The translations under genes and the position numbers were made by a program. Below are positions 36,868 through 44,950 of a stretch of 64,000 nucleotides of DNA, in pieces. The DNA comes from Burkholderia cenocepacia (GTDB lineage: Bacteria > Pseudomonadota > Gammaproteobacteria > Burkholderiales > Burkholderiaceae), in assembly GCF_014211915.1 (NCBI RefSeq), contig NZ_CP060040.1, positions 2,728,001-2,792,000 of the forward strand, written 5' to 3'. How positions within the stretch are numbered: the stretch's first letter is position 1; the number at the start of each line of letters is the position of its first letter. The notes below the pieces were generated by a model, which did no database searches, had not been told where the DNA came from, and worked only from the letters and a program-made list of their open reading frames with translations.

Positions 36868-37878
36868 TCAGGCGTGCGATACCGACACCGCTTCGCGCCG
36901 CTTTTCCTCTGATTCGATTTCCACGCCGTCATGCGCCGCCGCCGAACGCCGCGCAAGATGAATCCCCGCGAGCATGCAGCGCACCGACCCGCCGGCCAGT
37001 TCGATCGTCGGCACGTCGAGCGGCAGCAGTCGCGCGGAGCGTTCGATCGTCACGCGCTGCTCGCCGGTGAGACAGTCGAACGCGCGCCGCGACAACGCGA
37101 GCACGCGCCCATTCTTCCCCGACAATTCCAGCGTATTGCCCGCGAAATTCGCGATTTGCGACGGATCGAGCGCAATCACCGCGCGCCCCGTTTCGCTCAG
37201 GCGTTGCGCGATCTCGCCACGGCGGCGGCTGTCGGCGATCAGGTCGAGGCCGACCATCGCGAACTCGGTCGCGACGCTCATCATCACGTTCGTGTGATAG
37301 ATCGGCCGCCCGTTCGCATCGGCCGTGTCGAAGCAGATCGGCTCGAAATTGAAGTGCGTGCAGAAGCGTTCGAGCGCGACCGGATCGGCTCGGCGCGAGC
37401 GCGCGGTGTACGCGATCCGTGCGACGTGGTCGAGCACCATCGCGCCGGTGCCTTCCAGGAACACGTCGTCGTATTCGAGGCCCGAGTAGTCGATCACGTC
37501 CTGCACGCGGTACTCGGCCTTCAGCATTTCAATGACGTCCGCGCGCCGCTCGCGGCGGCGGTTCGGGCTGTGCATCGGATACAGCGCGACATGGCCGCCC
37601 GGATGCGTCGAGAACCAGTTGTTCGGGAACACGGAGTCGGGCGTGTCGCGCTCGCCGTGGTCGTCGAACACATGCACGCGCACGCCCGCATCGGCGAGCG
37701 TCTGCGCGGCGGCCGTGACTTCGTCGCGCGCGGCGGCCGATACCGACGACGTGTCGTGCGAATCCTCAGCGGCCGTGCGCTGGAACGCGTTGTCGGCCGC
37801 GGTCTGCGGGTTCGGCAGGAAGCGGTGCGGCCGGATCATCACGACGGCGGACGGCGCCTGGATCGATACGAGATTCAT
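36868..37878 (-). CDS. ctlX: CtlX-type citrulline/arginine-deiminase-related hydrolase
   Basis: 336 residues from the ATG at 37878. Guanidino-modifying fold motifs: MIRPHRFLPNPQTAADNAFQ, ESVFPNNWFSTH-type segment (PDSVFPNNWFSTHPGGHVALYPM), GLEYDDVFLEGTGAMVLDHV (Asp/Glu), IYHTNVMMSV (His) and the catalytic Cys in GGSVRCMLAGIHL. This is the CtlX/citrulline-utilisation hydrolase subgroup. It is downstream of an ornithine cyclodeaminase gene on the same strand, consistent with citrulline to ornithine to proline. The ribosome site is weak; a TTG at 37941 overlapping the upstream stop is a possible alternative start. Confidence 0.8.
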   Translation of the reverse strand: MNLVSIQAPSAVVMIRPHRFLPNPQTAADNAFQRTAAEDSHDTSSVSAAARDEVTAAAQTLADAGVRVHVFDDHGERDTPDSVFPNNWFSTHPGGHVALYPMHSPNRRRERRADVIEMLKAEYRVQDVIDYSGLEYDDVFLEGTGAMVLDHVARIAYTARSRRADPVALERFCTHFNFEPICFDTADANGRPIYHTNVMMSVATEFAMVGLDLIADSRRRGEIAQRLSETGRAVIALDPSQIANFAGNTLELSGKNGRVLALSRRAFDCLTGEQRVTIERSARLLPLDVPTIELAGGSVRCMLAGIHLARRSAAAHDGVEIESEEKRREAVSVSHA

Positions 37879-37905
37879 GAGGGGCGGGAGCGAAGGGCAG
37901 GAAAA

Positions 37906-37927
37906 CGGGCGGCGTACGGGCCGCCCG
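37906..37927 (-). repeat. Intercistronic hairpin, cyclodeaminase to ctlX
   Basis: An 8-base perfect stem (37906-37913 with 37920-37927; loop of 6) between the stop of the cyclodeaminase (37938) and the ctlX ATG (37878). It may tune downstream expression or mRNA stability. Confidence 0.4.
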
Positions 37928-37937
37928 CGCATGACGG

Positions 37938-39017
37938 TCAACGCGCGAACGCGGCGACGGCTTCGGTCACGAACGCCGTGTGGCCGTGCGCGATCGCGGC
38001 CGGGTCGTCGATCAGCGCGAACAGGTTCTTCGGATCGACGGCCGGCGGAATCAACGCGATCTCGACACCCGCGTTGTGCTGCTGCGCGAGTGCGTACAGG
38101 TAGCGCAGCGCCGAGTAATCCTCGAGCGCGAAGCCGACCGAGTCGAATACCGTGACTTCGTCCGCACGTTCGCGGCCGGTCGTCTCACCCTGCAGCACGC
38201 GCCACAGTTCGGTCACCGGGAAATCGGCCGGCATCTGCTGGATCTCGCCCTCGATGCGCGACTGCGGCTCGAATTCGACGAACACGCGGCCCGCGCGCAG
38301 CACGCCCGCTTCGAGTTCGGTCTTGCCCGGGCAATCGCCGCCCACTGCATTCACATGCATGCCGGGCTCGATCATGTCGGCCGTGACGATCGTGGCAAAC
38401 GCCTTGTCGGCGGTGACGGTCGTCACGATGTCGGCGCCGTGCACCGCGTCGGCGGTCGAGGCGGCGCGCACGATGCGCAAGCCGGGGTACGCGGCGAGGT
38501 TCCGCACGAGCTTGTCGGTCGCGTGCGAATCGACGTCGAACACGCGGATTTCGTCGATGCCGAGCAGCGTGTGGAACGCGATCGCCTGGAATTCGCTTTG
38601 CGCGCCGTTGCCGATCAGCGCCATCGAGCGCGCATCGGGCCGCGCGAGCACCTGCGCGGCGAGCACCGACGTGGCGGCCGTGCGCAGCGCGGTGGTCAGC
38701 GTGAGTTCGGCGAGCAGCAGCGGGTAGCCGGTATCGACTTCGGCGAGCGCGCCGAACGCCATCACCGTGTGCATGCCGCGCGCCGCATTGACGGGGTGGC
38801 CGTTCACGTACTTGAACGCGAACAACGACGCGTTCGCCACAGGCATCAGCTCGATCACGCCGTCGCGCGAGTGGCACGCGACGCGCGGCGACTTGTCGAA
38901 ATCGGCCCAGTGCAGGTAGTCGGCGCGCAGCGTGTCGACCAGTTCGCGCAGGAACGTCGTGACGCCGGTTTGGGCGATCAGGCGGGCGGTGGCGGGAACA
39001 TCGAGGAAGCGAGTCAT
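37938..39017 (-). CDS. Ornithine cyclodeaminase
   Basis: 359 residues, full length for the bona fide enzyme. Conserved: VACHSRDGVIELMPVANASLFAFKYVNGHPVNAARGMHTVMA (substrate-binding Arg and Lys), Rossmann SMALIGNGAQSEFQAIAF, VGGDCPGKTELEAGVL (Asp that positions ornithine). Converts L-ornithine to L-proline and ammonia with catalytic NAD. It is divergent from an Lrp/AsnC regulator and followed by ctlX, so a citrulline/ornithine catabolic operon is likely. Lysine cyclodeaminase is an alternative. Confidence 0.85.
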   Translation of the reverse strand: MTRFLDVPATARLIAQTGVTTFLRELVDTLRADYLHWADFDKSPRVACHSRDGVIELMPVANASLFAFKYVNGHPVNAARGMHTVMAFGALAEVDTGYPLLLAELTLTTALRTAATSVLAAQVLARPDARSMALIGNGAQSEFQAIAFHTLLGIDEIRVFDVDSHATDKLVRNLAAYPGLRIVRAASTADAVHGADIVTTVTADKAFATIVTADMIEPGMHVNAVGGDCPGKTELEAGVLRAGRVFVEFEPQSRIEGEIQQMPADFPVTELWRVLQGETTGRERADEVTVFDSVGFALEDYSALRYLYALAQQHNAGVEIALIPPAVDPKNLFALIDDPAAIAHGHTAFVTEAVAAFAR

Positions 39018-39203
39018 CGGTCTGTCTCCATATTCGGTGCCGGTACGGGGGCCGGCGTTCTGGTCGACCGGGCGGGGCTTCGGCGCGAATCCGGGCTTCC
39101 TGGAAAGGCAGCGGCGCGGCGGGTCGGCCGGTCGATGGAGTCATTATTTCCGCGAGTCGAGCCAACAAAAAGACGGCAAAAGTGGCAGATTTATCGATAG
39201 ACT

Positions 39204-39216
39204 TGGCAAATTGCCA
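39204..39216. promoter_or_regulatory. Candidate Lrp-type operator region
   Basis: TGGCAA-A-TTGCCA (39204-39216) is a perfect palindrome with one central base. Further GGCAA/GTGGCA half-sites surround it (AGTGGCAG at 39181, CCGGCAATTTG at 39225) in the 292-base gap between the cyclodeaminase and Lrp genes. Spaced half-sites fit multimeric Lrp/AsnC binding. Confidence 0.55.
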
Positions 39217-39309
39217 GCCCGTTCCGGCAATTTGATCAATTCAAGCTGGCCGGCATGCGCCGCCTCCGGCACGCTGGCGGCCGGTTCACGTTCAACAGGA
39301 AAGCCGTTC

Positions 39310-39741
39310 ATGATCACGCTCGACGACGTCGACCGTCAGCTCATCGCACTGCTGCGCGACAACGCGCGATTGCCTGTCGTCGCGTTGGCGAAAGAATTGC
39401 GCGTGGCGCGCGCAACCGTGCAAAACCGGCTCACGCGGCTCGAGAAGAACGGCGTGATCGTCGGCTATACGGTGCGGCTCAAGCCGGCTGCCGAACGGCA
39501 CCGGATTCGCGCGCTGATGTCGATCGCGGTGCAGGGCAATCGCGGCGCGGAGGTGGTGAAGGTGCTGCGCGGGCATCCGAACGTCGCGTCGATCCACAGC
39601 ACGAACGGGCGCTGGGATCTCGTCGCCGAACTGCATGCCGATTCGCTCGAGCACTTCGATCGTGTGCTCGGCGCGATTCGCTTGATCGACGGGATCGCCA
39701 ATACCGAGACGAGCATCCTGTTGTCGACGCACAAGGCGTGA
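39310..39741 (+). CDS. Lrp/AsnC-family regulator
   Basis: 143 residues from the ATG at 39310. N-terminal HTH (ITLDDVDRQLIALLRDNARLPVVALAKELRVARATVQNRLTRLEKNGVIVGYTV) and a RAM effector-binding domain from about residue 65 (IRALMSIAVQGNRGAEVVKVLRGHPNVASIHSTNGRWDLVAEL). Divergent from the ornithine cyclodeaminase/ctlX operon, which it very likely controls in response to an amino acid such as ornithine, arginine or proline. Confidence 0.9.
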   Translation: MITLDDVDRQLIALLRDNARLPVVALAKELRVARATVQNRLTRLEKNGVIVGYTVRLKPAAERHRIRALMSIAVQGNRGAEVVKVLRGHPNVASIHSTNGRWDLVAELHADSLEHFDRVLGAIRLIDGIANTETSILLSTHKA

Positions 39742-39775
39742 CGCAGGCAGGGCCGCGCCACGTTCCTGCGCGCGG

Positions 39776-40369
39776 TCAGGCGCCGGCCGCCGATTCCGGA
39801 AACACCGGCTCGCCGAGCGTCAGCATCAACCGGTTCGCCCACGCGAAGATCGCGATCGCGTGCGACAGGTCGAGAATCTCCTCATGCGTGAGCCCTTCGG
39901 CTTCGAGCGCGGCGATGTCGCTTTCGCCGATCGCGTCGGGCCGTTCGGTCAACGCGATCGCATAGCGGACGATCGCGCGTTCGCGCGCCGTCGTGCCGGC
40001 CGTCGCCGGATCGTCGAACACCTGCTCGATCGCATCGGTGCGTTTCGCGAGTTGCGCGAAGCGCTGCGCATGCACCGACGCGCAGTACACGCAGCCGTTC
40101 ACGCGCGACACCGCCGTGCTCGCCAGTTCACGCTCCGCGCGCGACAGCCCGCCGGGGCCGTACATGATCGCGTTGAACACGCCCGAGCGCTGCCGCAGGA
40201 TTTCGGGCAGATGGACGAGCAGCAGGTAATAGTCGGACGTTTTCGCTTGCGGATGGCTCGCTTCGAGCACCGCGAGCTGTTCGGGCGTCGCGGCGTCGAG
40301 CGAGACCGTGTCGAGCCACGCGCGCCAGCCGAGCGTGTCGGACGTGAAGCCGTGAGTGGCCGTCGTCAT
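39776..40369 (-). CDS. Alkylhydroperoxidase-domain protein (Avi_7169-like)
   Basis: 197 residues. AhpD/CMD fold with the redox pair and proton relay in VNGCVYCASVHAQRFAQL (CxxC plus His), flanked by DYYLLLVHLPEILRQRSGVFNAIMYGPGGLSRAERELA. It overlaps the upstream CMD gene by 4 bases. This and the next gene match the paired Avi_7169/Avi_7170 families that travel together with flavoproteins and an ABC transporter. The exact substrate is unknown; peroxide or lactone chemistry is suggested by the fold. Confidence 0.8.
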   Translation of the reverse strand: MTTATHGFTSDTLGWRAWLDTVSLDAATPEQLAVLEASHPQAKTSDYYLLLVHLPEILRQRSGVFNAIMYGPGGLSRAERELASTAVSRVNGCVYCASVHAQRFAQLAKRTDAIEQVFDDPATAGTTARERAIVRYAIALTERPDAIGESDIAALEAEGLTHEEILDLSHAIAIFAWANRLMLTLGEPVFPESAAGA

Positions 40370-40896
40370 GCGGCCTCCTTTGCGGCACGTGCCTGAAGTG
40401 CCCGCGCGGCAGCGGCGACACGCAACTGATACGCGACGAACGCGACGAGCTGCGACAGCGCGACGATCGCGGGTGTCGTGAGTCCGGCCGATTTCAGCGC
40501 GTCGAGATCGGATGCGCGCGCGTCGACCGGCGCGTGCGTCAGGCGCTTCGCGTGCAACAGGATCGCGCCGAGGCGGCGCGGCAGTGCGTCGAGCGCGTCG
40601 GCATCCGCCCGTTCGATGTCGTCGAGCGTGCCGCCCGCGTCGAGCAATCGGGCGCGATAGATGTCGGCCAGCGCGTGCGCATTCGACTGCCGCGCGACAT
40701 ACCGCGCCGCGTGCAGCCGCTCGATCAGCAAAAGATCGGGCAGCGCGGGATCGAACAGCGCGGCTTCGCTCAGTCGCGTCGGAAGCAGCACCTTGTCGCG
40801 GGCGCGGCGCAGCGCGGCGACGGCGTCGCCTTCCCGCAGGCCGGCTGCCGCGTCGATCGTATCCGGCACGGCGGCCGGCGTGATGGAGTCAGTCAT
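40366..40896 (-). CDS. CMD domain protein (Avi_7170-like)
   Basis: 176 residues. Helical CMD-like protein (SEAALFDPALPDLLLIERLHAARYVARQSNAHALADIYRARLL) lacking the CxxC of its neighbour, so probably a non-redox partner subunit. It overlaps both the flavoprotein upstream (ATGA) and the AhpD-type gene downstream (ATGA). Tight coupling suggests the two CMD-type proteins act together. Confidence 0.75.
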   Translation of the reverse strand: MTDSITPAAVPDTIDAAAGLREGDAVAALRRARDKVLLPTRLSEAALFDPALPDLLLIERLHAARYVARQSNAHALADIYRARLLDAGGTLDDIERADADALDALPRRLGAILLHAKRLTHAPVDARASDLDALKSAGLTTPAIVALSQLVAFVAYQLRVAAAARALQARAAKEAA

Positions 40897-42353
40897 CGGT
40901 TCGGTGTTCCTTCATCGTCAAAGTGATCGAGGGCGTCGGCGTCGCGCCATTCGTCGCCTTGCAGTTCGGCATTCGCGTAGGCGACGAGCGCGTCGTAGTG
41001 GCGGTCGCGATCGGCATCGAACAGCCGGCTCGCAATGCCGCGCGCGAGCCGCTTCGCACCCGCGCTGATGGCCGGGATATCGCCGGACAGCTTGCCGTGG
41101 CTCAGACTCGCCGCGTGGTTGAAGCAGTGGATGCGCGTGACGGCCGGGCACGCGCCGCGCTCGCGCTCCTGAAACGCGAACGCGGGGCCGAGATCGGGCG
41201 ACTCGGCGAGCTCGTCGAGCCACAGCGCCGGTTCCGGCCGATAGCGATCCTTCCAGCGCCGCACGTGCGCGCCGAACGACGCGAATTCGTCGCGCGTCGT
41301 CCAGTCCGAATGAAAGCCCGTCGCGAAGATCAGGAAATCGACCGTGTAGCGGCCGCGCGGCGTCGTCACGTCCAGCCCGTCCGCATGGTCGGCGAGCGTC
41401 TCGATCGGGCTGCCCGCATGGAAATGCGCATGGTCGTGGCGCGAGACGCGCAGCACGCTGTCGCGCGGCGGCGGCGTCTGCGACGTCAGCGCGTAGTGCA
41501 TGAAGCGCCACTTCGTCGCGTCGTCGAGATCGGCGTAGCCGTGTACGAGGCCCGGGCTGCCGATGCCGGTCAGCTTGTTGATGCGCGGAATGTCCGCACG
41601 GCGGAAAAACAGGTCGACGCGCGCGGCGCCGGCTTCGAGCGCGGTGCCCGCGTTGTCGAACGCGGATGCGCCCGCGCCGACCACACCGACACGCTTGCCC
41701 GCGAGCGCGGCGAAATCGATCGGCTCGGACGAATGGGCCCAGCGCGTGCGCGGCGCGCGCTGCGCGACGGGCGGCACGTACGGGCCGCCGAGACCGTCGC
41801 GGCCGGTTGCGAGCACGACGTGCCGCGCGAGCAGCGTGTCGCCTTCCCCGTTTGCGCGGATGTCGAGCGCGAGCAGGCCGTCCTCACGTGGACGCAGCGC
41901 GACGAGCGTCGTGTCGTTGCGCACCTGCAGGTCGAGCACGCGCCGATACCAACGCAGATACTCCATCCATTGCGGGCGCGGGATCTTGTACAGCGCGTCC
42001 CACGCGTCGCGGCCATATTGCGCTTCGAACCACGCGCGGAACGTCAGTGCGGGCAGCCCGAGCGCGGGGCCGGCAAGCTGCTTCGGCGAGCGCAGCGTCT
42101 CCATCCGCGCGAACGTGACCCACGGGCCTTCGTAGCCGGCCGGCGCGCGGTCGATCACGCACTGGTTGTCGATGCCGAGCAGGCGCAGCTCGGCGGACGC
42201 CGCGAGCCCCGCCATGCCGCCGCCGACGATCGCGACGTCGAGCACGCGCACGCCGTCCGCTTCGCGCGGCGGCACCCATGACGGCGCGGGCAGGTCGAGC
42301 CAGCGCAGGTCCTGCGCGAGCCGTGCTTCGAGTGCGTCGAGCTGGGCCGTCAT
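40893..42353 (-). CDS. FAD/NAD(P)-dependent oxidoreductase
   Basis: 486 residues. FAD-binding DVAIVGGGMAGLAASAELRLLGI near residue 40, NADP-binding GKRVGVVGAGASAFDNAGTALEAGA near residue 220, and FATGFHSD near residue 350. The sequence resembles flavin monooxygenases and FAD-NAD(P)-binding proteins, but the central FxGxxxHxxxW-type fingerprint is not clear. Overlaps the LysR gene upstream by 4 bases (ATGA) and the CMD gene downstream. It likely supplies oxidising or reducing power to the adjacent AhpD/CMD pair. Confidence 0.8.
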   Translation of the reverse strand: MTAQLDALEARLAQDLRWLDLPAPSWVPPREADGVRVLDVAIVGGGMAGLAASAELRLLGIDNQCVIDRAPAGYEGPWVTFARMETLRSPKQLAGPALGLPALTFRAWFEAQYGRDAWDALYKIPRPQWMEYLRWYRRVLDLQVRNDTTLVALRPREDGLLALDIRANGEGDTLLARHVVLATGRDGLGGPYVPPVAQRAPRTRWAHSSEPIDFAALAGKRVGVVGAGASAFDNAGTALEAGAARVDLFFRRADIPRINKLTGIGSPGLVHGYADLDDATKWRFMHYALTSQTPPPRDSVLRVSRHDHAHFHAGSPIETLADHADGLDVTTPRGRYTVDFLIFATGFHSDWTTRDEFASFGAHVRRWKDRYRPEPALWLDELAESPDLGPAFAFQERERGACPAVTRIHCFNHAASLSHGKLSGDIPAISAGAKRLARGIASRLFDADRDRHYDALVAYANAELQGDEWRDADALDHFDDEGTPNR

Positions 42354-43363
42354 GCGGCCTCCGGGCGCGCGCGGCGTGCACGGGTCGGGCGAGGCGGTCG
42401 CGCGGTGCGGTCGGTGCGCAACCGGTCGCCGCGCAGCAGCGCGTCGTGCGCGGCGGCGTCGTGAAAGATCACGTCGTCGAGCAGCGTGCGCGTCGTGCGA
42501 TGCAGCGCGTCGAGCAGCGCATCGACGGCCGCCGTGCGCGCCTTGCCGGCCGGCGTCGCGACGCCGAACGCGAACGGAATGTCGACGTCGAGCGCGCGCG
42601 CGACGACACCCTCCACCGGCAGCGCGACCCCGGTCGCCGGATCGACGATGCCGATCCCGATGCCCGCGCGCGCGGCCATCACCGCATTCAGCGACGCATT
42701 GGTTTCGATGAACACGCGCGCATCGACCCGCGCGGCCGCGAACGCCGCATCGATCCGCTGGCGCAGCCGGTGCCGGTTCGCGACCGTCACGATGCGGCGT
42801 CGCGCGAGGTCGCGCAGCGCGATACGCGGCTTCGTCGCAAGCGGATCGTCAGCCGGCAATACGGCGACGCAGGGCGTCTGCGCGATCCAGTGCACGTCGA
42901 GCCCGGCATGCGCCATCGGCAGCGTGACGACGCCGACGTCGGCCGTGCCGGCCAGCACCTCGTGCACGACATGCTCGGCCGATTCGCTGCGCAACTGGTA
43001 GTGCGGCGCGTGCGCGTCGTCCGGCAACGCGGCGAGCGCGGCCGGCACGAGCGTGGCCGCGAGCGACGGCGTGGCCGCGATGCGCACGGGTTCGGCGGTG
43101 TCATCGCCGAGCGCGCGGGCCCGCGCCTCGATCGCGCGCAGCCCGACTAGTGAGCGCTCGACTTCCTCGTACAGCAGGAACGCGCGGCGCGTCGGCGTGA
43201 CGCGCGGGCCGTGCCGGTCGAACAGCGCGTAGCCGAGATCGGCTTCGAGTTCCTGGATCTGCCGCGTGACGGCCGGCTGCGAGCGGCCGAGCAGTTCGCC
43301 CGCGCCGGTCACGCTGCCGGCCGACATGACCGCGGAAAAGGCTTCGAGTTGATGCAGCTCCAT
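42350..43363 (-). CDS. LysR-family regulator
   Basis: 337 residues from the ATG at 43363 (MELHQLEAFSAVMSAGSVTGAGELLGRSQPAVTRQIQELEADLGYALF). Effector domain to about residue 300, then an Arg/Pro-rich tail. First gene of the LysR-flavoprotein-CMD-AhpD operon and divergent from the ABC transporter operon; it probably controls both. The open frame extends far upstream antisense to the ABC genes, which is an artefact of GC content. Confidence 0.9.
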   Translation of the reverse strand: MELHQLEAFSAVMSAGSVTGAGELLGRSQPAVTRQIQELEADLGYALFDRHGPRVTPTRRAFLLYEEVERSLVGLRAIEARARALGDDTAEPVRIAATPSLAATLVPAALAALPDDAHAPHYQLRSESAEHVVHEVLAGTADVGVVTLPMAHAGLDVHWIAQTPCVAVLPADDPLATKPRIALRDLARRRIVTVANRHRLRQRIDAAFAAARVDARVFIETNASLNAVMAARAGIGIGIVDPATGVALPVEGVVARALDVDIPFAFGVATPAGKARTAAVDALLDALHRTTRTLLDDVIFHDAAAHDALLRGDRLRTDRTARPPRPTRARRARPEAA

Positions 43364-43386
43364 GACGCGTTCCAATGATGCGATTT

Positions 43387-43425
43387 GCGCATTGTAGAAG
43401 TGTGAGCATGCGCGATTCATATAAT
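43387..43425. promoter_or_regulatory. LysR box and TATAAT promoter element
   Basis: GCGCAT at 43387-43392 and ATGCGC at 43408-43413 form an inverted repeat with a 15-base spacer, 24 bases upstream of the LysR ATG. A perfect TATAAT lies at 43420-43425 on the plus strand. Consistent with a LysR-controlled divergent promoter; the ABC operon start at 43718 would have a 280-base leader. Confidence 0.5.
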
Positions 43426-43717
43426 GATTTTTGCTATCGACAGCGGGAAAACTGCGAAGGGCGCGACCGTCGCGGCGGCCGGCCCTGCGCGCATGCGCGC
43501 CGGTTGCGCGGGGTGACGAGAACGAAACGCCAATCGAATCAACGCGATGCGATGCATGCCCGCATGTCGGTCGAGGCAGCGGGCATTCATGTCGATCGCG
43601 AACGTCATCCGCTTCGCGCCGCATGCGATATCGATATGCACAAAACTTCGTTGGAACGCTATGACCCGGATGGTTACATGCCCTCACTCTTTTCGATTGA
43701 CTGAAGCTGGGGGACGC

Positions 43718-44911
43718 ATGAACGTTTCGGGGAACGACGCACGCGGCGCATGGCGACGCGTGCTGGGCACGGTGGCGGCGCTCGCTGCCGCATGGGGCTT
43801 GTCGACGGGCGGCGCGCTCGCGGCCGGCGTGTCGGGCGAGCCGGTGGTGATCGGCGTGAGCGGGCCGCTCACGGGCCAGGACGCGCAATACGGCGAGCAG
43901 TGGAAGCGCGGTTTCGATCTCGCGCTCGACGAGATCAACGGCAGCGGCGGCATTCACGGCCGGCCGCTCGCGATCGACTTTCAGGACAGCCGTAGCGACC
44001 CGCGCCAGGCGGTGGCGATCGCGCAGAAGTTCGTCGCCGATCCGCGCATCGCGATCGAGCTCGGCGATTTCTCGAGCGCGACGTCGATGGCCGCGTCGCC
44101 GATCTACCAGCGCGGGCAACTGATCCAGTTCGGCTTCACGAACTCGCATCCGGATTTCACGAAGGGCGGCGACTATCTGTGGAGCACCGCGCTGAGCCAG
44201 GCCGAGGAGCAGCCGCTGCTCGCGCGCTACGCGGTGAAGGAACTCGGCTTCAAGCGGATCGCGGTGCTGTACCTGAATACCGACTGGGGCCGCACCAGCA
44301 AGGACATCTTCGCGAAGGCGGTGACGGGGCTCGGCGCGCAGGTCGTCGCGGCCGAAGGCTACCAGCCGGCGGAGAAGGATTTCCGTTCGACGCTCGTGCG
44401 CATCGGCGAATCGAAGCCCGATTCGATCGTGCTGATCTCCTATTACGCCGACGGCGCGCAGATCGTGCGTCAGGCGCGCACGTCGGGCGTTGCACTGCCG
44501 ATCGCGGCGGTGGGCTCCGTGTATTCGCCGAAGTTCCTCGAACTGGGCGGCGCGGCCGTCGAAGGCGTCTATACCGAGTCGAACTTCTTCCCGGCCGAAC
44601 CGCGCCCCGAGGTGCAGGCGTTCGTGCAGCGCTATCGCGCGAAATTCCACGCCGATCCCGATTCGTTCGTCGCGCGTGCTTACGACGCGCTGATCCTGTC
44701 GGCCGAGGTGCTGCGCCGCTACGGCACGACGCGCCAGGCCGCGCACGACGGCTTCGCGAAAGTGAGCGACGTGCCGAGCGTGATCTTCGGCAAGGTGCGT
44801 TTCGATCCGCAGACGCGCCGCGTCGCCGGCGCGCGCACGGTCTATCTGGTCGTGAAGCAGGGGCAGTGGGCGCTGTGGGACGGCGCGAAGCCGCAGCTCG
44901 CGGCGCGCTGA
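43718..44911 (+). CDS. Branched-chain-amino-acid-type ABC substrate-binding protein
   Basis: 397 residues from the ATG at 43718 (GGGGGA upstream). Signal peptide to about residue 36 (LSTGGALAAGVSG). Type I periplasmic fold of the Leu/Ile/Val-binding family (PVVIGVSGPLTGQDAQYGEQWKRGFDLALDEINGSGGIHGRPL, ALSQAEEQPLLARYAVKELGFKRIAVLYLNTDWGRTSKDI). The family also binds amides, urea and aromatics. First gene of a four-gene ABC operon, opposite the flavoprotein/CMD operon, so the ligand is probably that operon's substrate. Confidence 0.85.
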   Translation: MNVSGNDARGAWRRVLGTVAALAAAWGLSTGGALAAGVSGEPVVIGVSGPLTGQDAQYGEQWKRGFDLALDEINGSGGIHGRPLAIDFQDSRSDPRQAVAIAQKFVADPRIAIELGDFSSATSMAASPIYQRGQLIQFGFTNSHPDFTKGGDYLWSTALSQAEEQPLLARYAVKELGFKRIAVLYLNTDWGRTSKDIFAKAVTGLGAQVVAAEGYQPAEKDFRSTLVRIGESKPDSIVLISYYADGAQIVRQARTSGVALPIAAVGSVYSPKFLELGGAAVEGVYTESNFFPAEPRPEVQAFVQRYRAKFHADPDSFVARAYDALILSAEVLRRYGTTRQAAHDGFAKVSDVPSVIFGKVRFDPQTRRVAGARTVYLVVKQGQWALWDGAKPQLAAR

Positions 44912-44950
44912 ACCCGACATGAACCGCCTGCACCTGACGGACGCATCGTG

